A stretch of 64,000 nt of DNA, taken from positions 13,449,768-13,513,767 of the forward strand of contig CM053337.1 of NCBI GenBank assembly GCA_028583605.1, read 5' to 3'. The translations under genes and the position numbers were made by a program. Within the stretch, counting starts at the first letter, position 1. Each line of letters starts with the position of its first letter. A model generated the notes under the pieces. The model searched no databases. It was not told where the DNA came from and saw only the letters and a program-made list of their open reading frames with translations. Below, in pieces: positions 54,706 through 64,000 of this stretch. This DNA comes from Dastarcus helophoroides (lineage: Eukaryota; Arthropoda; Insecta; Coleoptera; Bothrideridae).

Positions 54706-54866
54706 GGTCCTTGGTTATCTTCAAAAATTAAAATACAGAACTTGTCCCCTGAAACCAAGAAAAATTAAAAAAAACACAACAAAGGTTGCTCTAGAGCAAC
54801 CTTTGTTGTGTTTTTTAATCTTTCTTGGTTTCAGGGGACAAGTTCTGTATTTCAAATTTTTTAAAA
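54706..54866. mobile_element. Penelope-like foldback element (copy 4), near-perfect palindrome
   Basis: From ATACAGAACTTGTCCCCTG (54732) to CAGGGGACAAGTTCTGTAT (54833), the arms are reverse complements except for a two-base length difference in the A/T run, with the centre at CT|AG (54792/54793, GCTCTAGAGC). Here the ribozyme-like core is missing entirely and the two arms meet at the TTGCTCT phrase. The left boundary phrase GGTCCTTGGTTATCTTCAAA is kept and the right one is lost. This minimal form shows that the family persists as bare palindromes. Confidence 0.7.
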
Positions 54867-56240
54867 TGTTGACTTTTTGAAATGACTTTTCGAATTACCT
54901 TAAAATTTTTGACAAATTTAAATTGCAGATTTTTTCACGAAGCCTCGACAGTTTTTGTGAAAATTCCAATCTTTTTAAATATATTTTTGCTTTTTTTTTA
55001 TTTCGCCTTTTACGTACTTCGGCTGTTTCGAAATTTGAGGTTGTTTTGTAGATTTCGACTTCTTTTTTGGAAACATCAGCTTTTTTAGGAAAATTTCGAT
55101 TTTTGAATATATGTCGAGCTTTTTTGAAACTTTCACAATTTTCAATAGTCTCAGAATTTGGAATTATTTTGTAGATCTTGACTTTTTTTCGAAGAATTTA
55201 GCTTTTTTTTAAGTACTATTTTGTAATTGTTATTTTTAATTTCGAATTTATTTGAAAAATTTTGGTTTGTTACTAATTTGGACTTTTTTTTTGACTACTT
55301 TTCTGAAAATTTCGACATAAAACATTTTGAACATTTTTGCAAAAATTTGTTTTTCTTAAAATTTGAAAAATGCCGACTTTTTCCAAAACCCTGATTTATT
55401 TTTAAAACATCTAATTTTTTTGAAATCCTGACTTTTCGCAAATTCTGACTTCGTTTAAAAAAATCCACTTTTTTTTTATGTCGACTTGACGTTTTCTGAA
55501 AATTTCGCCTTTCTTAATGCTCCGATTTTCAACATTTGGAATTATTTCATACACCTCGACTTTTTTTTAAAAATTCACCTTTTTAGAAAATGTCGTACTA
55601 CATTTTGAAAAAGTTTTTGCTATTTTGGATTTTAATTGAAAATTTCAATTTGTTTCAAATTTTGTTTTTAAATATTTTTACTTTTTTTCATTATTTCGAC
55701 ATAAACATTTTCAGCATTTGTTTCAAAATTTATTTTTTCCGAAATTTGGTTTTTAAATTTGCCGACTTTTATAAAAAATGATAAATAAATAAATTATAAA
55801 AATGCCAACTTCTTTCAAAACTAACTTACTTTTTGAAAATTTCGGTTTTTTTGAAATTTCGATTTTTTTTCAACATATTAACTTTTTGTGAATTTCGACT
55901 TCTTTTAAAATAAATGTACTTTTTTTTAATTTCCATTTTTGAATATTTTAACTTTTTTGAAGATTTCGTCTTTTTTGAATGCTTCCATTTTCAAAACTTA
56001 GAATTACTTTAAATATTTTGATTGTTTTTTAATCCAGCTTTTTTTTTAAATTTTGATTTGTTTTCAATATTTTGTTTAATATTGATTTTTTTTTAAATAG
56101 TGGTTTTTAGACATTCTGGATTTTTTTAAATTTCAACTTTTTTTTATTTTGAATTTATTTTAAATTTAATTAATATTTTTCTACCAGCTAAAATTTTGGG
56201 CACGAAATTTTTATTTTCATAAAATTTGAACTTTTTTTGT
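54867..56240. repeat. Diverged AT-rich tandem repeat, about 400-460 bp
   Basis: T-rich text made from TTTTTTGAAAATTTCGAC words. A larger order is visible: TTTGGAATTATTT or TTAGAATTACTTT, then a TCGACTT/TTTGATTG phrase, recurs near 55155, 55537 and 55997. TTTCGACATAAA-ACATTTT occurs near 55307 and 55696. The copies are old and poorly matched. No gene. Confidence 0.65.
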
Positions 56241-56475
56241 GATGGAACGGACTGGTCTTTGGTTACCTTCAAAAACTGAAATACAAATCTCGTCCCCTGA
56301 AATCAAGAAAGATTAAAAAACACAACAGAGGTTGCTCTAACAAGTTTCAATAGCCAAGCTATCAGCTTCAGAGGTAAGATGATAACTTGGCTATCGAAAC
56401 GCGTTAGAGCAACCTCTGTTGTGTTTTTTAATCTTTCTTGGTTTCAGGGGTCAAGATTTTTATTTCAATTTGAAA
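56241..56475. mobile_element. Penelope-like foldback element (copy 5)
   Basis: Starts GGAACGGACTGGTCTTTGGT (56244), followed by CGTCCCCTGAAATCAAGAAA and a CAACAGAGGTTGCTCTAAC arm. The mirrored arm is GAGCAACCTCTGTTGTG, then CTTGGTTTCAGGGG (56442). The centre has two ribozyme-like halves back to back. The plus-strand one reads TGATAACTTGGCTATCGAAA then CGCGTTAG. The minus-strand one has CTCTGAAGC and a GATAGCTTGGCTATTGAAAC loop region, so its core is mutated (CTGAAGC instead of CTGANGA, and TGAAAC instead of CGAAAC). Confidence 0.68.
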
Positions 56476-57261
56476 TTTATTTCGAAAAGACTATCCAAAG
56501 TTTTTTTTTAACTTTTCACTTGGAATTCAATTGTTTTTAGTAAATTTGAAGTTTTCTTAGTATTTATCATAAATTACTTTTAATTCTTACTTTAAATCTG
56601 GAAAGTGGAGAATTTATTTTATAAATTTCGATCGTTTTCAAACTTTGCTGTTATCTTCGATATTTTTTTGGAATTTTCACGTAAAACTCGATTTATTTAA
56701 TAGATTTCGACATTTTAAAAGAGTTCAAATTTTGAAGTAATTTTTTCTTTTAGAAATCAGGAGTTTAGTCCAGAAAAAAGTCTTAATTTTTTAACATAAA
56801 ATTCAAATTTTCAGTTTAATGTCAAAATTTTTAAAAACGAAAAATATAATTAAAAAAAAACCAATTTCGAGGAAATATAGTTTCTAAAACACTTTTTTTC
56901 TTAAACTGTCCTAGAAATGTCGAATTTGGTGTCCAAAATGATACAAATTTTAAGAATATTTAAGTTTTTTTTATTCTTAATGTTCCAATTTGTGATTTCG
57001 ACTAGAATCGAAATTCAAAAATGTTTCTTCAAATTTAGACTTAAAACCAAAAGTCTCGAGTTTTCAAAAAGAGTAAACATGTTAAGAAACAGTAGAAATT
57101 TCTATTTGAACGTTAAAATTTTAGGAAAAATTTTGAAAACATCGAAACTGATCAAACTTTCTTCTAGAATTTCAACTTTTTTTCTCAAACTGCACGAAGT
57201 TGTTATTTTTTGTCGTAATTTCCACTTTTTTTGAGGATAAAAACCGACGACAAAAAAAAAT
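56476..57261. other. Diverged AT-rich sequence
   Basis: A mixture of T-rich and A-rich text with only weak TTTCGA/TCGAAA words; probably decayed array. A 105-codon frame (56917-57234) is low in complexity and not supported. Confidence 0.45.
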
Positions 57262-57654
57262 AAAATTCAACGACAAAAAAAGTCTTTATAATGGACAAAC
57301 CACGATTTTAAACGTTGTACGAATTATAGAACACTTTCAATAAGGCGATCGTTATATAGTTCAGTTTTAATCAAGAAATGAAATCCAGTTCGATAGTTAG
57401 ATAACAAAAGCTGGCAATTGCGCCATAAAACCCATTCATAAACGTAACAACTCAAATCATCCCGAAAGCTCGTAGTAATCAGATCTCTGAAAAGTGCCTT
57501 GAGAGTTTAAACCGTACACGAGCCAACTCTGTTAATTCGGTAAGTTTGGTAGAGAAATACTTACAAGTTTTAGGAGAGAGCGGCTCCCTCGTCAAACATT
57601 ACCCTTTTGCTCGGTCAACGATTTCAGACGCGCACTTCGACGAAGGTATACCAG
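57262..57654. other. Low-copy region
   Basis: Balanced composition, no repeat. Leads into the GC-rich island. Confidence 0.4.
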
Positions 57655-57890
57655 TCTTGCAAACCAGACAAAAGCTTTAGGGAAACTGGCCCGCAGGTGG
57701 GCCCGAGGGAGAGCCCACGGGAAGGGCCGCTGGCCACGCCTTCCGGCCCGCTCCCGCAACCAATGGCGCCCAAGACACGCCTCCCCTGCGGCTATGCCCC
57801 ACATCCTTCACAGGATCAGGATATCTCGTCTCCTGTTTTCCAGATGGAATACGACGGAGCTTGTTTGCTCTCTCACAGCCGCTGCCGCCG
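57655..57890. promoter_or_regulatory. GC-rich, CpG-containing island
   Basis: The most GC-rich stretch of the window: GGCCCGCAGGTGGGCCCGAG, GGGAAGGGCCGCTGGCCACG, CCGGCCCGCTCCCGCAACCA. It contains a CCAAT box on the plus strand (57760-57764) within GCAACCAATGGCGCC and several CpGs. GTGGGC and GCCCAC flank a 10-base loop near 57698. Frames are open on both strands (152 codons on plus, 57607-58065; 95 and 70 on minus), as expected of GC-rich DNA with few stops; none has a recognised motif. A promoter of an unannotated gene or an inserted foreign segment are both possible. Confidence 0.25.
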
Positions 57891-58450
57891 TTCATTAAAG
57901 CTTGTTTTTGTTTATTTATGGAAATATTGCTTATTGCGGTTTGTTTTCTATGCGAAACGTACAAACAAAATAATATTTGCTCTGTGTCGGAACAATAATT
58001 TATTATTTATTAAATGGCAAATGAAAATCCAGAGACCGAGAGCCACAAATTATAAAAAATACTAACTCGGTTCCACATCGAATTAATTGTGCCTACTTTC
58101 AACGATTTTTATCATTTTTACGAATTGGTAAAGCTTCGAAAAAATCAAAACTTTGGTTAGCAAATTGACCACCAAAATTTCAAATTACATCAGAATAGTA
58201 TGTCCTTCTGGTTGAAGCTACAATTATCATCGATTGAAACGTATTTATTGCGGCCATGGCTTAAGAAATCGTGGTTTGAAAAATGGTGGATGCGCCGGAC
58301 ATCAAAATAAAATGTACCAACAATACCATCAAAGTTATAACTCTTCAGTTACTAAGCAATTAATTATATTGTTTTTCCGTTCTTATTTGATGTCATTCAT
58401 TATAAATTATGTATAATTATAGAAAACTAGCTTAATTAGCTTGAACAAAA
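57891..58450. other. Low-copy region
   Basis: AT-rich unique DNA. A 60-codon frame (58234-58416) has some mixed composition but no motif. No repeats. Confidence 0.4.
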
Positions 58451-58500
58451 GAGTTCGTGCATATTACAGAATGATGTTTTGTTCAAATTCATTGATGCGA
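58451..58500. repeat. Dispersed repeat family D, copy 3 (short)
   Basis: GAGTTCGTGCATATTACAGA, ATGATGTTTTGTTCAAATTC and ATTGATGCGA match the core of the copies at 5069 and 28000. The flanking blocks are not found, so this copy is truncated on both sides, probably where the large array begins. Confidence 0.6.
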
Positions 58501-58529
58501 ACATGTATATATTTAGCAGCCTCGCAGCA

Positions 58530-61500
58530 AGCCTCCATTGTCGAAATTTCAAAAAGAATCTTATTCTTCGCAAAAAGTACATTTTTTTAAAAACAGGCAA
58601 AATTCGTAGAAAGTTAAAATTTTCAGAAAAAGTCGAAATTTCCGAAAAATGCCAAAATGCTTTCCCATAAAAGAAATGAGACATTTTGAAACAAGGTTTA
58701 GGAAATTTTTGAAAAAATCGGAACTTTAAAAAAAGTCTGAACTTAAAAAAAGGCGAGACTTTCAGAAAAATAAGAAATTTAGACAAAATGTTCATAAATT
58801 CATAATTTTGAAACGTCGAACTTTATAACAAAAAGTTGAAATTCAAAGATGGAAATTCACAGAGATCAGTTTTTTAAGAAATGTTAAAATATCTTAAAAA
58901 TTCGAAATTTTGAAACAGATCGAAATTTTTAATTCAAAATTTAAAAAAATCGATTTTTAAAAAGCCAAATTGTAAAAAAATGTTGAATTCTGCAAAAATA
59001 GTCGTAATATTTAAAGTCGAAATTTTGAAAATAAGTCAAAATTATAAAGAAAAAGCCAAAATGTTTTATAAATCAAAATTAAAGAAATCTAAATTTTAAA
59101 AAACGTCGAAATTTTCGAAAAAATCGATGTTTTAAGAAATTTAAAATTAAGGAAGTCGAAATTAAAAAAATTGATTTTTAGAAGTCAGAATTGTGAAAAA
59201 AGTTGAATTCTGCAAGAAATGTGATTTTCAAAAAAAGTCCAAATTTCGAGAATAAATCAAAATTCTGAAAAAAGGTTAAAACTTTCCAAAAATTGAAATG
59301 AAAGAAATCTAAATCTTGAAAAACGTTGAAATTTTCGAAAAGATCGATTTATTAAGAAAATCAAAATCGGGAAAGTCAAAATTTTTAAAAAATCGATTTT
59401 TAAAGTCAAAATTGTTAAAAAAATGAATTCTGCAAAAATGCGATTTTCAAAAAGCCTCGAAATTTTGAGAATAAGTAAAACTTCTGGAAAAAAGTTTAAA
59501 TTTTCTAAAGATCAAAATAAAAGAAATCTAAATCTTGAAAAACGTCGAAATTTTCGAAAAAACATAATTTTTTAAGACAATCAAAATTAGGAAAGTCAAA
59601 ATTAATCAAAATCAATGCTTAAAGTCAAAATTGTAAGAAAATATGAATTCTGCAAAAATGTGATTTTCAAAAAAAAGTCCAAATTTCGAGAATAAATCAA
59701 AATTCTGAAAAAAGGTTAACATTTTCCAAAAATTGAAATGAAAGAAATCTAAATCTTGAAAAACGTTGAAATTCTTGAAAAAATCAATTTATTAAGAAAA
59801 TCAAAATCGGGAAAGTCAAAATTTTTAAAAAATCGATTTTTAAAGTCAAAATTGTTAAGAAAATGAATTCTGCAAAAATCCGATTTTCAAAAAGCCTCGA
59901 AATTTTAAGAATAAGTAAAAATTCTGGAAAAAAGTCTAAATTTCCTAAAATCAAAATAAAAGAAATCTAAATCTTGAAAAACGTCGAAATTTTCGAAAAA
60001 ACATAATTTTTTAAGACAGTCAAAATTAGGAAAGTCAAAATTAATCAAAATCAATGCTTAAAGTCAAAATTGTAAGAAAATATGAATTCTGCAAAAATGT
60101 GATTGTCAAAAAAAAGTCCAAATTTCGAGAATAAATCAAAATTCTGAAAAAGGGTTAATATTTTTCCAAAAATTGAAATGAAAGAAATCTAAATCTTGAA
60201 AAACGTTGAAATTTTCGAAAAAATCGATTTATTAAGAAAATGAAAATCGAGAAAGTCAAAATTTTTAAAAAATCGATTTTTAAAGTCAAAATTGTTAAAA
60301 AAATGAATTCTGCAAAAATGCGATTTTCAAAAAGCCTCGAAATTTTAAGAATAAGTAAAACTTCTGGAAAAAAGTCTAAATTTCCTAAAAATCAAAATAA
60401 AAGAAATCTAAATCTTGAAAAACGTCGAAATTTTCGAAAAAACATAATTTTTTAAGACAATCAAAATTAGGAAAGTCAAAATTAATCAAAATCAATGTTT
60501 AAAGTCAAAATTGTAAGAAAATATGAATTCTGCAAAAATTCGATTTTCAAAAAAAAGTCCAAATTTCGAGAATAAATCAAATTTCTGAAAAAAGGCTAAA
60601 ATTTTCCAAAAATTGAAATGAAAGAAATCTAAAATCTTGAAAAAACGTTGAAATTTTCGAAAAAATCAATTTATTAAGAAAATGAAAATCGGGAAAGTCA
60701 AAATTTTTAAAAAAATCGATTTTTAAAAGTCAAAATTGTTAAGAAAATAAATTCTGCAAAAATGTGATTTTCAAAAAGTCTAGATTTTGAGAATAAGTAA
60801 ACATTCTGGAAAAAAGTCAAAATGTTGTAAAAGTCGAAATAAAAGTAGTCTAAATCTTGAAAAACATCGAAATTTTCAAAAAAACATAATTTTTTAAGAC
60901 AGTCAAATTAGGAAAGTCAAAATTAATCAAAATCAATGCTTAAAGTCAAAATTGTAAGAAAATATGAATTCTGCAAAAATTGTATTGTCAAAAAAAAGTC
61001 CAAATTTCGAGAATAAATCAAAATTCTGAAAAAAGGTTAACATTTTCCAAAAATTGAAATGAAAAGCAATCTAATCTTGAAAAACGTTGAAATTTTCGAA
61101 AAAATCGATTTATTGAGAAAGATCAAAATCGAGAAAGTCAAAATTAATAAAAATTGATGTTTAAAAAGTCAAAATTGTAAAAAAGTTGAATTCTCCAAAA
61201 ACGTGATTTTCAAAAAAAGTCGAAATTTTGAAAACAAAATATTCCAAAAATCGATATGAAAGAAATCTGAAGCTTGACAACCGTCAAAGCTTTCGAAAAT
61301 AATAGATTTTTCAAAAAAATCAAAATTAGGAAAGTCAAAACTAATAAAAATCAATGTTTAAAAAGTCAAAATTGTAAAAAAAGTTGCATTTTGCAAAAAC
61401 GTGATTTTCAAAAAAAAGTCGAAATTTTGAAATTATGTCAAAATTCTGAGAAGAGTCAAAATTTTCCAAAAATTGATATGAAAGAGATCTGAATCTTGAA

Positions 61501-64000
61501 AACCACCGTCGAAATTTTCGAAAATAATCGATTTTTTAAAAAAATCAAAATTAGAAAAGTCAAAATTAATAAAAATCGATGTTTAAAAAGTCAAAATTGT
61601 AAAAAAATTTAAATTTTGCAAAAACGTGATTTTCAAAAAAAAGCCGACATTTTGAAATTAGGTCAAAATTCTGTGAAGAGTCAAAATTTTCCAAAAATTG
61701 ATATGAAAGAGATCTGAATCTTGAAAACCGTAGAAATTCTCGAAAATAATCGATTTTTTAAAAAAATCAAAATTAGAAAAATCAAAATTAATAAAAATCG
61801 ATGTTTAGAAAGTCAAAAGTGTAAAAAAAGCTAAATTCTGTAAAAAGGTGATTTTCAAAAGAAGTCGAAACTCAGAAAAAAGACAACATTTTTTAAAAAT
61901 CGAAATGGGAAAAATTTAAATCTTGATAAAACTTCGAAATTTTCGAAAAAAAATTGATTTTTTCAGAAAGTCCAAATTAAAAAAAACTGATTTTTAAGAA
62001 GTCAAAACCTGGAAAAAAGTTGAATGTAGCAAAAGTGTGATTTTGAAAAAGCGTGGAAATTTTGAGAATAAGTAAAAATTCTGAAAAAAAGCCATACGAA
62101 AGAAATTTAAATCTTGAAAAAAGTCGACATTTTCGGGAAGAAAACGATTTTTTAAGATAGTTAAAATTAAGAAAGTCAAAATTAAAAAAAAGGGATTTTT
62201 AAAAGTCAAAATAGTAAAAAAAAATGAATTCTGCAAAAATGTGGCTTTCAAAAAGAGTCGAAATTTGAGAATAAATCAAGTCTAAAAAAAATCAAAAGTT
62301 TCCAAAAATCGAAATGAAAGAGCTCTTCACCTTGAAAAGCGACAAAATTTTCGAAACAAATCGACTTCTTAATAAAGAGAAAATTGGGAAAGTCAAAATT
62401 AATAAAAATTGATGTTTAAAAAGTTAAAATTGTAAAAAAAGTTGAATTCTGCAAAAACGTGATTTTCAAAAAAAAGTATAAATTTTGAAATTAGGTTAAA
62501 AGTCTGAAAAGAGTCAAAATATTCCAAAAATCGATATGAAAGAAGTCTAAAGCTTGAAAACGGTCGAAGTTTTTGAAAATAATCGATTTTTCAAGAAAAT
62601 CAAAATTAGGAAAGTCAAAATTAATAAAAATCGATGTTTAAAACGTCAAAATTGTAAAAAAATTAAATTCTGCAAAAATACGATTTTCAAAAAACGTCGA
62701 AATTTTGAGAACAAGTAAAAACTCTGAAAAAAGTCAAAATTTCCTAAAAATCGAAATGGAAAGAATTCTAAATTTTGAAAAACTTCGAAATTTCCAAAAA
62801 TAAAAATCGATTTTTCGAGAAAGTCAAAATTAGAAAAATTGATTTTTAAAAAGTCAAAATTGTGAAAAAAGTTGAATGTAGCAAAAGTGCGATTTTGAAA
62901 AAGAGTGGAAATTTTGAGAATAAGTAAAAATTCTGAAAAAAATCCAAAATGTTTAAAAAATCCAAATGAAAGAAATCTAAATCTTGAAAAACGTCGACAT
63001 TTTCGGGAAAAAAACGATTTTTTAAGATAATTACAATTAAGAAAGTCAAAATTAAAAAAAATGGTTTTTTAAAGTCAAAATTGTAAAAAAATGTTGAATT
63101 CTGCAAAAATTTCGTGATTTTCAAAAAAAAGTTGAAATTTTGAGAATAAGTCATAAAAAAGAGCCAAAATGTTCTGAAAATTTAAATGAAATAAATTTAA
63201 ATGTTGAAAAACCTCGAAATTTTCAAAAAAATCGATTTTTTTTAAATAAAGTCAAAATTAAGAAATTTAAAATTAAAGAAAATCGATTTTTATAGTCAAA
63301 ATTGTAAAAAAAATGTTGAATTCTGCAAAAATGTCGTGATTTTCAAAAAAAGTGGAAATTTTGAGAATAAGTCATAAAAAAAGCCAAAATGTTCTGAAAA
63401 TCTGAATGAAATAAATCTAAGTGTTAAAAAACCTCGAAATTTTCAAAAAAATCGATTTTTTTTTAAGAAAGTCAAAATTAAGAAAGTTAAAATTAAAGAA
63501 AATCGATTTTTAAAATCTCAAAATTCTAAAAAGAGTTGAATTCTGCAAAAATATCATTTTCAACAAAAATTAAAAATATTGGGAATAGGTCAAAATTCTG
63601 GAAAAAAGGCTAAATTTTCTAAAAATCAATATAAAAGAAATCTGAATTTTAAAAAACGTCGATTTTTTTGAAAAAAACTCGATTTTTTTAGGAAAGCAAA
63701 ATTAGAAAGTCGTATTTAGAAAAAATCGATTTTTAGAAGGTCAAAATTATAAAAAAATTATAAAAGTTAAATCTTGCAAAAATATGACTTTCAAAGGAAG
63801 TCGTAGTTTTGAGAAATAAATCAAAATACCGAAAACAAAAGTCAAAAGTTTCCAAAAATCGAAATGAAAGAAATCTTAGCTTTGAAAAGACAAAATTTTC
63901 GAAACAAATCGATTTGTTAAGAAAGACAATATTAGGAAAATCAAAATTAATAAAAGTCGATGTTTAAAAAGTCAAAACTGTAAAAAAGTTCAATCCTGCA
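58530..64000 (-). repeat. 220-bp satellite with 440-bp dimer order, runs off window
   Basis: The marker GAATTCTGCAAAAA (or TAAATTCTGC) recurs at about 58985, 59206, 59424, 59646, 59864, 60085, 60304, 60524, 60748 and 60967, roughly every 220 bp. Two types alternate between 59.2 and 61.0 kb: one with AAAGTCCAAATTTCGAGAAT and one with AAAGCCTCGAAATTTT-AGAA, giving a 440-bp dimer about four times. Other phrases per unit: AAATCTAAATCTTGAAAAAC, GTCGAAATTTTCGAAAAAA, AAAATCGATTTTTAAAGTCA. After 61.1 kb the units diverge and lose the alternation. Phe/Lys-rich frames are repeat by-products. Confidence 0.93.

Noticed and set aside
34821..56475. Full Penelope-like element with reverse transcriptase and GIY-YIG endonuclease
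   Set aside because: No frame near any foldback shows these domains; only end sequences are present.

Overview
This window is eukaryotic, AT-rich and almost entirely made of tandem repeats. It looks like pericentromeric, subtelomeric or giant-intron heterochromatin of a metazoan, most likely an arthropod. The arthropod guess rests on several signals. There are five foldback loci carrying a Penelope/hammerhead-type motif, decayed reverse transcriptase from a Jockey/CR1-type LINE, and a hAT-type non-autonomous element with an 8-bp target duplication. The only convincing gene signal is one small exon with metazoan splice sites. There are no operons, no ribosome-binding sites and no prokaryote-style dense coding. 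Nearly every open reading frame over 60 codons is a by-product of stop-free repeat units.

Layout. 0-3.1 kb: satellite A (about 430 bp unit). 3.1-6.9 kb: low-copy DNA with degraded mobile pieces. 6.9-10.06 kb: satellite B, an 872-bp higher-order repeat of three monomers (183+357+332 bp); one more copy lies at 14.34-14.69 kb. 10.06-14.3 kb: array C, short TTCTCGAAATTTC-type units, breaking into satellite B. 14.7-17.5 kb: a GC-richer patch, a tRNA-like B box, a 21-bp minisatellite, then low-copy DNA. 17.5-19.0 kb: about 25 near-identical 61-bp units. 19.0-24.5 kb: TTCTTC/GAAGAA arrays (300-bp higher-order units, then 19-bp units), with a perfect 76-bp palindrome. 25.2-26.1 kb: a hAT-like element filled by an 18-bp minisatellite. 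26.1-28.8 kb: low-copy DNA. 28.8-31.0 kb: 326-bp and 36-bp repeats. 31.9-34.1 kb: 401-bp satellite. 35.45-45.07 kb: one 9.6-kb TTCGA-rich array with several higher-order forms. 45.5-46.2 kb: cluster of foldback elements. 46.35-46.86 kb: 119-bp repeat whose last unit runs into satellite A sequence. 46.9-49.1 kb: the only gene-like interval, with a start-codon exon on the minus strand. 49.1-49.9 kb: two reverse transcriptase fragments. 49.93-54.55 kb: 16-bp array rich in TCAAGGTCA and CACGTG. 54.7-57.2 kb: foldbacks and diverged AT-rich repeats. 57.3-58.5 kb: low-copy DNA with a GC-rich island. 58.5-64 kb: a 220/440-bp array that runs off the window.

What stands out. Two unrelated arrays are built from strings that match consensus binding sites of conserved transcription factors. 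Array C repeats a three-block heat-shock element (TTCnnGAAnnTTC). The 16-bp array repeats the extended nuclear-receptor half-site TCAAGGTCA (FTZ-F1/ERR type) together with E-boxes. If transcribed or bound, they could act as factor reservoirs or stress/hormone-responsive satellites. That is inference; the motifs themselves are directly visible. The exon at 48.0 kb suggests the satellites may sit in or beside introns of a minus-strand gene whose other exons lie elsewhere.
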